In this document: positions 53,797 to 63,195 of the stretch, in pieces
How positions within the stretch are numbered: the stretch's first letter is position 1
Layout of the letters: every line of letters starts with the position of its first letter
Source of the DNA: Polaribacter filamentus
GTDB lineage: Bacteria; Bacteroidota; Bacteroidia; Flavobacteriales; Flavobacteriaceae
Assembly (NCBI RefSeq): GCF_002943715.1
Contig: NZ_MQUA01000013.1
Span: 2,741,501-2,805,500 of the forward strand
DNA: 64,000 nucleotides
Direction of reading: 5' to 3'
The notes under the pieces: model-generated
What the model saw: only the letters and a program-made list of their open reading frames with translations
Databases searched by the model: none
What the model was told of the DNA's origin: nothing
Translations under genes and position numbers: made by a program

Positions 53797-54900
53797 TTAG
53801 ATTATTTCGAACATTTTACCTGGTAAAGGATTTATAATTCCTTTTAATTCCATTTGTAATAAAGTTGATGACAATTGAAATAGCGGAATATTACAATCTA
53901 TAGCAATAATGTCTAGTAATTGCTTTCCGTCTTTTAGGAGATACTCATAAATAATTTGTTCGCTCGCATTTAACTCGATAAATAATTGTTTTTGAATTGA
54001 TTTTTTTGGTTTTTCTGATAAATCCCAATTCAGCATTTTTATAATATCATTTGATGATGTGAGCAAATTTGCTTGGTTACTTTTTATTAAATTATTACAT
54101 CCTTTACTATAAATATCTGTTGCTCTTCCTGGCAAAGCAAACACATCTCTGTTATAAGAATTGGCTATATCCGCAGTAACTAAAGAACCTCCTTTTTCTG
54201 CACTTTCTATAACAATTGTTGCTTTAGAAATACCTGCAACGATTCTATTTCTCTTTAAAAAATTTTCTCTTAAAGGATCCTCTTCATGCCAAAACTCGGT
54301 TAAAAAACCCCCATTTTCATTTACTTCATTAATATATTTTTTATGCACTTTTGGATAAATTTGCTCAAAACCGTGTGCCAAAACTGCAATAGTTTGCAAC
54401 TTATTTTTTACAGCCGCTTTATGCGCACAAATATCGACGCCGTATGCAAAACCACTCACAATTATAGGAGTAAACTCTGCTATATCTTCTATCAGTTTAT
54501 TGCAAAAATCCCGTCCATAAGAACTCATATTTCTTGTACCAACAATCGAAATAATTTTATCATTTTTTAAGTTGATATTTCCGTCTTTGAATAATAATAT
54601 GGGGCTATCTATACAATTAAGAAGATTTTTAGGATACTCATCCTCTAAAAAATAAGTATATCCTATTTTGTTTTTTTGGATGTACGCAAGTTCTTGTTCT
54701 GCAAGCTCTATATTTTTCTTATCAAATAAATGAGTTATTGCATGACTTCCTATGCCGTTAATATTTAATAAACTAGTTGATTTTTCTTTAAAAATTTGTT
54801 CAACGTCTCCCACCTTAACAATGAGCTTTTTAGCTAAAATATCGCCAATAGCTCTGCTTCTTTGCAATCTTAGAATTGCAAGTAATTTTTCTTCTTTCAA
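53797..54900 (-). CDS. dprA: DNA-processing protein DprA
   Basis: DprA loads RecA on single-stranded DNA taken up during natural transformation. The 367-residue protein has an N-terminal helix-hairpin region (LLNINGIGSHAITHLF). The extended Rossmann domain contains ISIVGTRNMSSYGRDF (about 115-130), IVSGFAYGVDICAHKAA, LAHGFEQIYPKVHK and EKGGSLVTADIANSYNRDVFALPG. A C-terminal winged helix (residues about 300-367) is typical. No comE- or comF-type gene is adjacent. It is divergent from the HU-SPOR gene. Confidence 0.95.
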   Translation of the reverse strand: MKEEKLLAILRLQRSRAIGDILAKKLIVKVGDVEQIFKEKSTSLLNINGIGSHAITHLFDKKNIELAEQELAYIQKNKIGYTYFLEDEYPKNLLNCIDSPILLFKDGNINLKNDKIISIVGTRNMSSYGRDFCNKLIEDIAEFTPIIVSGFAYGVDICAHKAAVKNKLQTIAVLAHGFEQIYPKVHKKYINEVNENGGFLTEFWHEEDPLRENFLKRNRIVAGISKATIVIESAEKGGSLVTADIANSYNRDVFALPGRATDIYSKGCNNLIKSNQANLLTSSNDIIKMLNWDLSEKPKKSIQKQLFIELNASEQIIYEYLLKDGKQLLDIIAIDCNIPLFQLSSTLLQMELKGIINPLPGKMFEII

Positions 54901-54982
54901 TATTTAACAATTTGAGTACTAATATATAACATAATTGTTAATAAAATTTACGAGAATCCGTTTTACAAAACATCAAAACTTC

Positions 54983-54990
54983 TATATTTG
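54983..54990 (+). promoter_or_regulatory. Candidate -7 promoter box for the HU-SPOR gene
   Basis: TATATTTG is a perfect TAnnTTTG match that ends only five bases before the ATG at 54996. If used, transcription would begin at or just beside the start codon, giving a leaderless mRNA. Confidence 0.45.
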
Positions 54991-54995
54991 TTAAT

Positions 54996-55907
54996 ATGAA
55001 TATAGCCAACTACATAAACGACTTATTATATAGATACAATTGTATTATTATTCCAAATTTTGGAGGTTTTGTTACCAATAAAATTAGTGCAAAAATAGAT
55101 GAGGCCTCTAATACCTTATATCCACCAAAAAAACAGATTACTTTTAATAGTCATCTAAAAGAAAATGACGGTTTATTGGCTAATTACATTGCTACATCAG
55201 AAAATATTTCTTTTGAAAAAGCCTCTAAAGTCATCGATTTAGCTGTTATTGAATGGAAAAACGAAATACAAACAATACCTTTACAAATTGGTTCTGTTGG
55301 TGTTTTAGTACTAAATGAAAGAGGGCAAATTATTTTTGAGCCAAATAAAACCGTTAATTATTTAACGGCATCTTTTGGTTTATCGCCTATTGAACCCGTA
55401 TCTATAAAAAGATATCAAGAACAAGTAAAAACTTTAATTCCTGTTCAAAATACAGAGGATAAAAAAGGGATTCCTACATTTATAAAGTATGCGGCGACTG
55501 CAGCTATTTTATTAACCTTAAGCTTCGTTGGTAATAACCTATATCAACAAAACGAAAAACAATCAATTTTAGCGAATCAAGAAAAGGCACTTGAGAAAAA
55601 AATTCAATCTGCTACTTTTGTAATAGCAAATCCGTTGCCAACGATAGAATTAAATGTCGTTAAAGAAATAGAAATTTTAAAACCTTTTCATGTGGTAGCT
55701 GGTGCTTTTCAGTTTACCGAAAATGCAGACAAGAAAGTAACTCAACTTAAAGAACTAGGGTATAATTCCAAAATTATTGGTGTTAATAAATGGGGATTAA
55801 CAGAGGTTTCTTTTGAAAGTTTTACAGACAGAAATGACGCAATTAATAGTTTGTATAGAATACAAAAAAGTGTTTCTGCAGACGCCTGGTTATTAGTGAA
55901 AAAGTAA
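54996..55907 (+). CDS. HU/CCDC81-like and SPOR-domain membrane protein
   Basis: The 303-residue protein begins with the bacterial CCDC81-like HU domain (MNIANYINDLLYRYNCIIIPNFGGFV-type start, to about 130). A linker follows, then one membrane helix (YAATAAILLTLSFVGN, about 168-184), a short coiled coil and a C-terminal SPOR domain (FHVVAGAFQFTENADKKVTQL to ADAWLLVKK, about 228-303). SPOR domains bind denuded peptidoglycan at division sites. The order HU-helix-SPOR links a cytoplasmic DNA- or protein-binding part to the cell wall, so a role at the septum is likely by family knowledge. Divergent from dprA; next is the thioesterase. Confidence 0.85.
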   Translation: MNIANYINDLLYRYNCIIIPNFGGFVTNKISAKIDEASNTLYPPKKQITFNSHLKENDGLLANYIATSENISFEKASKVIDLAVIEWKNEIQTIPLQIGSVGVLVLNERGQIIFEPNKTVNYLTASFGLSPIEPVSIKRYQEQVKTLIPVQNTEDKKGIPTFIKYAATAAILLTLSFVGNNLYQQNEKQSILANQEKALEKKIQSATFVIANPLPTIELNVVKEIEILKPFHVVAGAFQFTENADKKVTQLKELGYNSKIIGVNKWGLTEVSFESFTDRNDAINSLYRIQKSVSADAWLLVKK

Positions 55908-55928
55908 CTATTATTTAGGCGCTATACC

Positions 55929-55936
55929 TATCTTTG
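55929..55936 (+). promoter_or_regulatory. Candidate -7 promoter box for the acyl-CoA thioesterase gene
   Basis: TATCTTTG fits TAnnTTTG and lies 13 bases before the ATG at 55950. No strong -33 TTTG is seen. Confidence 0.4.
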
Positions 55937-55949
55937 CAGAAATTTTTAT

Positions 55950-56459
55950 ATGGAAGCAAAAACACCTAAAGAATCATTAACAGTTCTAACGGATTTAGTT
56001 TTACCTGGAGACACTAATTATTTAGACAATCTTTTTGGTGGAGAATTATTAGCAAGAATGGACAGAGCTTGTAGTATTGCTGCAAGGCGTCATTCTAATA
56101 GAATTGTGGTTACAGCCTCTGTAAATCATGTTGCCTTTAATAAATCTGTACCCGTAGGAAGTGTATTAACTATAGAAGCTAAAGTTTCGAGAGCGTTTAA
56201 ATCGTCAATGGAAATTTATGTAGACGTTTGGATAGAAGACAGACAATCTGGACAAAGAACAAAGGTAAATGAAGGTATTTATACTTTTGTTGCAGTAGAT
56301 GAAATAGGTAAACCGGTTGCTATACCCCAAATTAACCCAGAAACCCCTTTAGAAATAGAACGTTTTGAAGGCGCTTTAAGACGTAAACAATTAAGCTTAA
56401 TTTTAGCAGGTAAATTAAATCCAAGTGAAGCAACAGCTTTAAAGGCTTTATTTAATTAA
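55950..56459 (+). CDS. Acyl-CoA thioesterase (hotdog fold)
   Basis: A 169-residue hotdog-fold protein of the YciA/BFIT type. It has TNYLDNLFGGELLARMDRACSIAARRHS with the catalytic-region Asp and a conserved Gly-Gly, VNHVAFNKSVPVGSVLTIEAKVSRAF, and YVDVWIEDRQSGQRTKVNEGIYTFVAVD. It hydrolyses acyl-CoA to free fatty acid and CoA. Chain-length preference is unknown. It is followed after 11 bases by a small MscS-type gene in the same direction. Confidence 0.92.
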   Translation: MEAKTPKESLTVLTDLVLPGDTNYLDNLFGGELLARMDRACSIAARRHSNRIVVTASVNHVAFNKSVPVGSVLTIEAKVSRAFKSSMEIYVDVWIEDRQSGQRTKVNEGIYTFVAVDEIGKPVAIPQINPETPLEIERFEGALRRKQLSLILAGKLNPSEATALKALFN

Positions 56460-56470
56460 TAATATAAAAA

Positions 56471-56974
56471 ATGGAACTTTTAAATCAATATAAAATTATA
56501 GAATCTTTTATTGTTTTTATTCTAGCATTTATACTGCGTTTATTAATTACAAAATCGCTTGGTAAAATTCAATTAAAATTTGGTTTTCAAAAAGCAAGAA
56601 TTTTACTAACAAATAAAGTAATAAGCATACTTATTTACATAACTTTAATTGTGATCACTGCTTTTATTTGGGGTGTTGATGAAAAACAATTATTAATTTA
56701 TATTTCTTCTTTTTTAACCATTTTAGGAATTGCCTTTTTTGCACAATGGTCTATTTTATCAAATATTACAGCAGGTATCATTTTATTTGTGAATTACCCT
56801 GTAAAAATTGGAGATAAAATTACCATCCTAGAAAAAGACTATAATATTGATGGAGAGATTAAAGATATCGGCGCTTTTTTCATCACTCTAAAAACGGCTA
56901 AAAACGAATTTATAACGGTGCCGAATTCCATAATTCTACAAAAAAATATCAAATACTACCCGCAAGAAAGCTAG
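56471..56974 (+). CDS. Small MscS-family mechanosensitive channel protein
   Basis: The 167-residue protein has three predicted membrane helices (about 10-28, 48-66 and 76-102). The MscS pore-lining and beta-domain signature follows: ISSFLTILGIAFFAQWSILSNITAGIILFVNYPVKIGDKITI, then IKDIGAFFITLKTAKNEFITVPNSII. It ends just after the beta domain, lacking the C-terminal alpha/beta vestibule of standard MscS (about 286 residues). Short forms of this kind are known in Bacteroidota. Its stop codon meets the stop of the convergent EnvC-like gene with no gap. Confidence 0.85.
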   Translation: MELLNQYKIIESFIVFILAFILRLLITKSLGKIQLKFGFQKARILLTNKVISILIYITLIVITAFIWGVDEKQLLIYISSFLTILGIAFFAQWSILSNITAGIILFVNYPVKIGDKITILEKDYNIDGEIKDIGAFFITLKTAKNEFITVPNSIILQKNIKYYPQES

Positions 56975-58222
56975 TTATCTCGATAACATCCAAGAAGCAG
57001 GATTTAAGCGTGTTGTGTTTTTAAAAAGTACAAAAATTAAAGTTGTTTTTGCCGTAACTTTATCAGTAAAAATTTTACCAATTATTTGTCCTGTTACAAT
57101 TTTATCACCTTTTTTAACAGTGGTATTTTCTAGATTATTATAAGAAGTAATATAATTACCGTGTCTAATAAGTACATTTTTTGTCCCTCCAGAACCTAAT
57201 AAAATATTTAAAACTTCGCCACTAAAAATAGCCTCAGCATTGCTTCCTTTGCTGGTAACAATGTGCAAGCCTGTGCCATTTATAGAAATTCCCGGAAAAG
57301 TTGGGTGTGGCTGCTCTCCAAACCTTCTTACAACCAAACCTTCTTTAACTGGCCAAGGTAACCTGCCTTTATTTTGTTCAAACTCGGCGGCTAGCGCTTT
57401 TGCTTCCGGACTTAAAATAAATTCATTTTTAGAAGTTTTAACGGGCGCAGAAACATTATTCTTTTTAGCGTTTGCTAACGCAAGCCTGTTTGCTTTATCA
57501 ATTTCATCTTTTATGATTTTATCAATTTTAGCGGCAACTCTTTTATCTTCTTTTATATTATTTTGCAATTCTTTCTTATACTTGCCTTCCTTTCTTTTTA
57601 TCTCTGTAATTAAACTTTCTTGTTCACTTTTATCCTTTTCTATTTCCTTTTTTTCATTTAATTCTGATAAGATTAAAGTGTCTTTTACCCTTTTCTGATA
57701 CAATAAGGAATCTTTTAAAACTTTGATAACATTTGTTTGAACAATAATTTCGTCGCCTTGTTTTTTTCTGAAAGAAGTATATTGTTTCATATACTCTAAT
57801 CGTTTATATGCCTGATAAAAATTTTGTGAAGACAATAAAAACATCATTCTACTTTGTTGCGATTTACTTCTGTATGATTTAAAAATCATTTCACCATAAT
57901 CCGCCTTTAAATCTGTAAGTTTTTTATTGAGTTTGTTTATTTTCCTTTGATTTGTTACAATCCCTCTTGATAAAAGTTTTGCTTCTAAATTAATCGTTGC
58001 GATAAGCTTGTTTCTAGCATCAATTTTTAGTTTGATATCTCTTAAATCTTCTAATGCATTTTTTTCTTTTTTCTTTTCATTAAAAAGTAATGTATTCAGC
58101 TGCGCAATTGCTGTTTTATATTTTATCCGCTTAGATTCTAACTCGTATCGAGTTTGACTAAATACAGTAATATTCATCAGAAAGACTGACAAAAAGAGGA
58201 GGTGAAATTTACGAGTATTCAT
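56975..58222 (-). CDS. EnvC-like murein hydrolase activator (M23 domain)
   Basis: The 415-residue protein has a signal peptide (cleavage near VFSQ). A long coiled coil (about 25-255) precedes a C-terminal LytM/M23 domain (about 290-415) with NGTGLHIVTSKGSNAEAIFSGEVLNI and VLIRHGNYITSYNNLENTTVKKGDKI. The active M23 motif HxH near YxHL reads YNNL and the first metal His-Asp pair is incomplete. The domain therefore looks non-catalytic, as in EnvC, which activates amidases during cell separation. Last of a leftward operon; its start overlaps the DUF4292 stop by one base. Confidence 0.9.
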   Translation of the reverse strand: MNTRKFHLLFLSVFLMNITVFSQTRYELESKRIKYKTAIAQLNTLLFNEKKKEKNALEDLRDIKLKIDARNKLIATINLEAKLLSRGIVTNQRKINKLNKKLTDLKADYGEMIFKSYRSKSQQSRMMFLLSSQNFYQAYKRLEYMKQYTSFRKKQGDEIIVQTNVIKVLKDSLLYQKRVKDTLILSELNEKKEIEKDKSEQESLITEIKRKEGKYKKELQNNIKEDKRVAAKIDKIIKDEIDKANRLALANAKKNNVSAPVKTSKNEFILSPEAKALAAEFEQNKGRLPWPVKEGLVVRRFGEQPHPTFPGISINGTGLHIVTSKGSNAEAIFSGEVLNILLGSGGTKNVLIRHGNYITSYNNLENTTVKKGDKIVTGQIIGKIFTDKVTAKTTLIFVLFKNTTRLNPASWMLSR

Positions 58223-58992
58223 TAAAATTCTAAACGTTTATAACCATTAGGAATATCATAACTCATTTTTAAATAGGTATTAAATTCAACCGCTTTATAA
58301 ATAATATCAATATCTGTAAAAGAATCTGATGTATTGGCTCTTATATTAATTTCTGACGGAAAAACAACTTTATTTATTAAATTATACGAAGGATATTTTA
58401 CATCTAATCGTAAGTTTTTAGCAACATTTATAACAGATTGTTCATCTAATTTAAAATGCGAAGGATTAATTGTAAAGAAAATATCAAACAATTCTGCTTG
58501 TTTTTCTGGCGATAAAATATACCTATTATTTACAATTTGTAATTCTTGATTTTCTTCTTTTACATTAAGTAAAGATTGTCCTAAGAATAGATTTTGTAAT
58601 TGCTCGAAATTAATTTCTACGCCCAATAATTGCTTAATCATTGAAAAATCTCCTTCAAAATAATTTTTAGCAAAAGGGGAATAATAACTTACTGAAGTAG
58701 GGGTAATCTTCGCTTTAAAAATAGTTATAAACCTAGTGCCTTTTAACCAAATAACCTTGTCTTTTTCAATTAGTAAATTAACCGTTAAACTTTGATTTAT
58801 TTTGCCGTTATTAAAGTTTACTTTTAATTTAGCGTCTACCGTTTTTTTATCAAAATTGGCGGCAATATGTTTTTTTGCTACTTTTTTCGCAGAAATTTCT
58901 TTTGCAATTGCATTGGCATCAATCATATTTTTTTTTGTTTTACAAGAGGTTAAAACAATCATTAAAAGTAAAATATATTTTAAAAACTTCAT
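58222..58992 (-). CDS. DUF4292 lipoprotein
   Basis: A 256-residue lipoprotein with the lipobox LTSC at about residues 14-17. A predominantly beta body follows, with VDAKLKVNFNNGKINQSLTVNLLIEKDKVIWLKGT-type strands and PFAKNYFEGDFSMIKQLLG. The layout resembles outer membrane lipoproteins of the LolB/LppX superfamily. The molecular role is unknown. It is in a tight operon with the TPR protein upstream (4-base gap) and the EnvC-like protein downstream (1-base overlap), so it should act in envelope maintenance. Confidence 0.85.
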   Translation of the reverse strand: MKFLKYILLLMIVLTSCKTKKNMIDANAIAKEISAKKVAKKHIAANFDKKTVDAKLKVNFNNGKINQSLTVNLLIEKDKVIWLKGTRFITIFKAKITPTSVSYYSPFAKNYFEGDFSMIKQLLGVEINFEQLQNLFLGQSLLNVKEENQELQIVNNRYILSPEKQAELFDIFFTINPSHFKLDEQSVINVAKNLRLDVKYPSYNLINKVVFPSEINIRANTSDSFTDIDIIYKAVEFNTYLKMSYDIPNGYKRLEF

Positions 58993-58995
58993 GTA

Positions 58996-60039
58996 TTAAT
59001 TTTTTAAATTTTTAGCTTTTTGCAGGTATTTCATTTCTTCTTTATCATTTCCTAAACCTTTATTGGCTTTTGCTATTTCTAAATAAAAAGCGGCTTCCAT
59101 TTTATCATCGATAACAAAATCAATACCACTTTGTAATATGGTTAACGCCTTTTTATAATTTTTGGTATCATTTAAAACTTTGGCGTTTACAAAATACAAA
59201 TAGGCTTGTGCAGGAAAAAGCGCCATTCCTTCTTCACTAAACCTCAATAAATCATCATAATTTTCGATAGATTTTTTTAAAATTTCTTCTACTATTTTAT
59301 ATGATTTATCAGTTTTAAATTGATTGATTAAAACATTTAAATCTGCTGATAGTGCTTCTTCTTTAATAGGATTTTCTTCCTCTACATCTTCTTCGCCTGA
59401 TTCTTGATCATCTGATTTTTTTTTTACAGAATATTCTTTTTTACTTTCTAAGTTTGCTCTTAACTTTTTCAAATAAGAGGGCAATACATACTCTTTTTCT
59501 AAAGTATTCATTAAAGAAATTCCTTCTTTAATTTGACCATTATACACGTACAATCTTGCTAAAAAGACTCTTTCCTTCGGATTGATTGCAACTATTTTTT
59601 GCTGCGTTTTAATAGCTTCTGCATACTTGTTATCCTTTAGATAAATCTTTACCAAATGCGAAAGCATCCATCTATTAGTAGGCTGTTCTGCTAAAGATCT
59701 TTCTATATATTCTTTTGCTAAAAATGTATTATTTAAAAATAAATAATTTTTAGAAAACTCAAAAAAAACAGCACTATCGTTGGATAAAATCTGATTACAG
59801 CTTTCTAAATTTTCAATTGCTTTTTGATAATTTCCAATCGATTTTTCTGACAATGCTTTAAAAAAGAATTGTTGAAACTTTAATTCAGTTTCTTCAGTTA
59901 CATCTTCCTTTTCAGGAATACTATCTTGTGCGATACTATCAATTGAAAAAAGAAAAATAAAAAAAGAAAAAAGAGCCAATTTAAAATAGTTAAACAGCCT
60001 GTCTTTTTTGTGTTCTATGTTCTCTTTTCTTTGAATCAC
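58996..60039 (-). CDS. Tetratricopeptide-repeat protein
   Basis: The 347-residue protein has an N-terminal signal or anchor helix (LFSFFIFLFSIDSIAQ) and about six TPR-like helix pairs. Examples are FFKALSEKSIGNYQKAIENLESC (about 50-72), EAIKTQQKIVAINPKERVFLARLYVYNGQIKEGI, and AYLYFVNAKVLNDTKNYKKAL. An acidic low-complexity stretch (GEEDVEEENPIKEE) interrupts the middle. It should be a periplasmic or outer membrane-associated scaffold. It overlaps the upstream nucleotidyltransferase stop boundary without gap and precedes DUF4292. Confidence 0.85.
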   Translation of the reverse strand: MIQRKENIEHKKDRLFNYFKLALFSFFIFLFSIDSIAQDSIPEKEDVTEETELKFQQFFFKALSEKSIGNYQKAIENLESCNQILSNDSAVFFEFSKNYLFLNNTFLAKEYIERSLAEQPTNRWMLSHLVKIYLKDNKYAEAIKTQQKIVAINPKERVFLARLYVYNGQIKEGISLMNTLEKEYVLPSYLKKLRANLESKKEYSVKKKSDDQESGEEDVEEENPIKEEALSADLNVLINQFKTDKSYKIVEEILKKSIENYDDLLRFSEEGMALFPAQAYLYFVNAKVLNDTKNYKKALTILQSGIDFVIDDKMEAAFYLEIAKANKGLGNDKEEMKYLQKAKNLKN

Positions 60040-61056
60040 TTACATTAACTCGGTATAATCACCAATACTTACAGAAGAATATTTCGCGTTGTATTTTGCA
60101 TAATTTCCAATCATCGCATTGTTTAAGTTGGCATTCAAAATTTCTACATTAGTTTGTATCAACGAGTTTACAATAGTAGAATTGACTACAATACTATTTT
60201 TACCAATAGAAACATATGGGCCAATTTTAGTATCTGTTAACACCACATTTTTACCAACATAACAGGGTTGAATTATTTCTGAATTATTTAAAACAACATC
60301 CGAAGAAACCAAATTTTTCCCTGCTGCATATTCAAAACCCAAAGTTTGTTTATTTGTATCTACAGTTGGATCTTTCTTACCACAATCCATCCAAGCACTT
60401 ACAGTTCCTGGAATAAATTTTGCCCCTTGTAGTTTTAAAGATTCTAAAACATTTGTTAATTGGTATTCGTTGTTTTCCTTTAAATCATTATCAATTAGAT
60501 ATTGAATTTCTTCTAATAATTTTTCACCACTTTTAAAATAATAAATTCCGATAATCGCTAAATCAGAAACAAAATCTTTTGGTTTTTCTATAAAATCGGT
60601 AATAAAACCATCTTGTACCTTTACAACTCCAAATGCACTTGGATTATCAACTTTACTTACCCAAATTGCACCATCCGCATTTACATCCAACGTAAAATCT
60701 GCTTTAAATAAAGTATCTGCATAGGCAACAACACAAGGGCCGCTTAGAGATTCTTTGGCCATATAAATTGCATGTGCCGTTCCTAAAGCTTCATCCTGTA
60801 TATAAACAGCCCCTTTTGCACCTAACTCTTTTGCTATTTTTAATAGTTTTTCTTTGGTATCACTTGGAAAACCTTTTGCAACTGAACCAATTACAAAAGC
60901 AATTTCATCTATCTTTTCATCAATCACAGAAGCAATATCTTCTACCAAACGTTGTACAATTGGCTTGCCTGCAATAACGGTTAAAGGCTTTGGTACCGTA
61001 AGTGTGTGTGGTCTTAAACGAGATCCAATTCCGGCCATTGGTACTATAATTTTCAT
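60040..61056 (-). CDS. Sugar-phosphate nucleotidyltransferase (RmlA/GlmU-like)
   Basis: A 338-residue enzyme with the nucleotidyltransferase start MAGIGSRLRPHTLTVPKPLTVIAGKP (G-x-G-x-R-x-R-P-x-T and PKP). It has VVAYADTLFKADF (catalytic Asp) and TDFIEKPKDFVSDLAIIGIYYF. The C-terminal part carries left-handed beta-helix repeats (about 245-335). It transfers NMP to a hexose-1-phosphate. The exact sugar (glucose, glucosamine or mannose) cannot be told from this sequence. It is the first gene of the leftward envelope operon with TPR, DUF4292 and EnvC proteins. Confidence 0.9.
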   Translation of the reverse strand: MKIIVPMAGIGSRLRPHTLTVPKPLTVIAGKPIVQRLVEDIASVIDEKIDEIAFVIGSVAKGFPSDTKEKLLKIAKELGAKGAVYIQDEALGTAHAIYMAKESLSGPCVVAYADTLFKADFTLDVNADGAIWVSKVDNPSAFGVVKVQDGFITDFIEKPKDFVSDLAIIGIYYFKSGEKLLEEIQYLIDNDLKENNEYQLTNVLESLKLQGAKFIPGTVSAWMDCGKKDPTVDTNKQTLGFEYAAGKNLVSSDVVLNNSEIIQPCYVGKNVVLTDTKIGPYVSIGKNSIVVNSTIVNSLIQTNVEILNANLNNAMIGNYAKYNAKYSSVSIGDYTELM

Positions 61057-61227
61057 ATACTATTTTTTCAATTAAGTACGTGCAAGATAGTATTAATTAA
61101 GAGATTTTAAAAATAGTTTCAAAACAAAAACAATGCTTTATTGTTGTAAAATAACGGTTTAAAAAATGATTTTTTTAAATCCTTAAAATTAGCTGTTGAT
61201 TTTGTTTCTTTGCAAAAAATATTACTT

Positions 61228-63096
61228 GTGAATTATCTTTCAGTAGAAAACATTTCTAAATCTTACGGTGAACGTATTTTGTTTCAAGACATTTCTTTTG
61301 GAATAAATAAAGACCAAAAAGTTGCCTTTGTTGCTAAAAACGGAACAGGAAAAACATCTATCCTTAATATTATTGCCGGTTTGGATGTGCCAGATTCTGG
61401 ACAAATTGTAACCAGAAAAGATGTTTCTATTGCTTATTTAGCGCAAAATGACGTTTTAAATCCAGATTTAACCATCGAAGAAACTATTTTTGCTACGGAT
61501 AATATTATCCTTTCTGTTATTAATAAATATGAAAAAGCATTAAAAAATCTTGATGATACAGAAGCATATCAAAATGCTTTTGAGTTAATGGAGCAATACA
61601 ATGCATGGGATTTTGAAACGCAATACACGCAAATTTTATCTAAATTAAAATTAGATGATTTATCGCTAAAAATATCTACCCTTTCTGGAGGGCAAAAAAA
61701 GCGTTTGTCGTTAGCTATTGTTTTAATTAGTAAGCCCGATTTTTTAATTTTGGATGAACCAACCAATCATTTAGATTTAGAAATGATTGAGTGGCTAGAA
61801 TCCTTTTTTGCTAAGGAGAAAATAACCCTTTTTATGGTTACCCACGACCGTTATTTCTTAGAACGTGTTTGTAATGAAATTTTAGAATTAGATGAAGGTA
61901 AAATCTATAAATACAAAGGTAATTATTCGTATTATTTAGAGAAAAGAGAAGAAAGAATTCAACTAGAACAAGTTACTACTGACAAAGCTAAAAACCTTTT
62001 TAAAAAGGAATTAGATTGGATGCGCAGACAGCCAAAAGCGAGAACTACTAAATCTAAATCTAGAATTGATGATTTTTATCAGATAAAAGAAAAAGCTAGT
62101 CAACGACGACTAGACCATAAAGTTCAACTAGAAATAAATATGGAACGTTTAGGAAGCAAAGTTTTAGAGCTTCATAAATTGTACAAATCTTATGGTGATA
62201 AAAAGATTTTAGACGGATTTGATTATATTTTTAAACGTGGCGAACGTATAGGAATTATTGGTAAAAACGGAACGGGAAAATCGTCTTTCTTAAATATTAT
62301 TACACAACAAAACGAAGTTGATGGAGGTAAAGTTGTAGTTGGAGAAACTGTTAAATTCGGGTATTACACACAATCTGGAATCAACATAAAAGAAGGTCAA
62401 AAAGTAATTGAAGTTGTTAAAGAATTTGGTGAATTTATCCCTTTAACAAAAGGAAGAAAAATTTCTGCTTCACAACTTTTAGAGCGCTTTTTGTTTGATA
62501 AAAAGAAACAATATGATTTTGTTGAAAAACTTTCTGGTGGAGAGCAGAAACGCCTTTATTTATGTGCCGTTTTAATTCAGAATCCTAACTTTCTAATTTT
62601 AGATGAGCCAACAAACGATTTAGATGTTGTAACCCTAAACGTCTTAGAAAATTTCTTATTAGATTATCCTGGAAACTTATTAGTAGTATCGCATGACCGA
62701 TACTTTATGGATAAAATTGTAGATGCTTTATTCGTTTTTAGAGGCGAAGGAATTGTAGAAAATTTTCCTGGAAATTATTCTGATTTTAGAGCATATGATA
62801 GTTCTGATCCTGTTGAAACAATAGATGAGAAACCTGTAGAAATAGTCGTTGAAAAAACCGAAAAGAAAGCAACCAAAAGTACCTTAACTTTTAATGAAAA
62901 AAGGGAATTTGGTGCTTTAGAAGTAGAAATTGAAAGACTTCAAAAAAGGAAAGCATCCATCGAGAACCAATTTTTAAATGTAGAGATTGAGCCTGATGAT
63001 ATTGCAAAAAAATCTGAAGAGTTACAAGAAATTATCACTACAATTGAACAAAAAGAAGAGCGCTGGTTTGAACTTTCTATGAAACAGGAAGATTAA
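61228..63096 (+). CDS. ABC-F family ATPase, Uup-type
   Basis: The protein has 622 residues from the GTG at 61228 (MNYLSVENISKSYG), the start that matches family N termini; an upstream TTG at 61210 is less likely. It has two ABC domains and no membrane segments. Domain 1 has VAKNGTGKTSIL, LSGGQKKRLSLA and DEPTNHLD, then an ABC-F linker (RREPKARTTKSKSRID-like basic region). Domain 2 has IGKNGTGKSSFL, LSGGEQKRLYLC and DEPTNDLD. A C-terminal coiled-coil extension (about 550-622) places it with Uup rather than EttA. Uup proteins act on ribosomes and on branched DNA. Divergent from the nucleotidyltransferase operon. Confidence 0.92.
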   Translation: MNYLSVENISKSYGERILFQDISFGINKDQKVAFVAKNGTGKTSILNIIAGLDVPDSGQIVTRKDVSIAYLAQNDVLNPDLTIEETIFATDNIILSVINKYEKALKNLDDTEAYQNAFELMEQYNAWDFETQYTQILSKLKLDDLSLKISTLSGGQKKRLSLAIVLISKPDFLILDEPTNHLDLEMIEWLESFFAKEKITLFMVTHDRYFLERVCNEILELDEGKIYKYKGNYSYYLEKREERIQLEQVTTDKAKNLFKKELDWMRRQPKARTTKSKSRIDDFYQIKEKASQRRLDHKVQLEINMERLGSKVLELHKLYKSYGDKKILDGFDYIFKRGERIGIIGKNGTGKSSFLNIITQQNEVDGGKVVVGETVKFGYYTQSGINIKEGQKVIEVVKEFGEFIPLTKGRKISASQLLERFLFDKKKQYDFVEKLSGGEQKRLYLCAVLIQNPNFLILDEPTNDLDVVTLNVLENFLLDYPGNLLVVSHDRYFMDKIVDALFVFRGEGIVENFPGNYSDFRAYDSSDPVETIDEKPVEIVVEKTEKKATKSTLTFNEKREFGALEVEIERLQKRKASIENQFLNVEIEPDDIAKKSEELQEIITTIEQKEERWFELSMKQED

Positions 63097-63158
63097 AACC
63101 TCTATTTAACTCTAATAAAAATCGCATATTTTAAATTAATTGTATTAAATATATTTAC

Positions 63159-63166
63159 TATATTTG
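63159..63166 (+). promoter_or_regulatory. Candidate -7 promoter box of the antitoxin-like gene
   Basis: TATATTTG is a perfect TAnnTTTG match, 29 bases before the ATG at 63196. It overlaps the palindrome at 63164-63176. Confidence 0.5.
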
Positions 63167-63176
63167 TTAATAACAA
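63164..63176. promoter_or_regulatory. Palindrome overlapping the antitoxin promoter
   Basis: TTGTTAATAACAA is a perfect six-plus-six inverted repeat around one A. It starts inside the -7 box and covers the expected start of transcription, the usual place for an autoregulatory antitoxin operator. Confidence 0.45.
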
Positions 63177-63195
63177 CACAAAAATATACTAAAAT

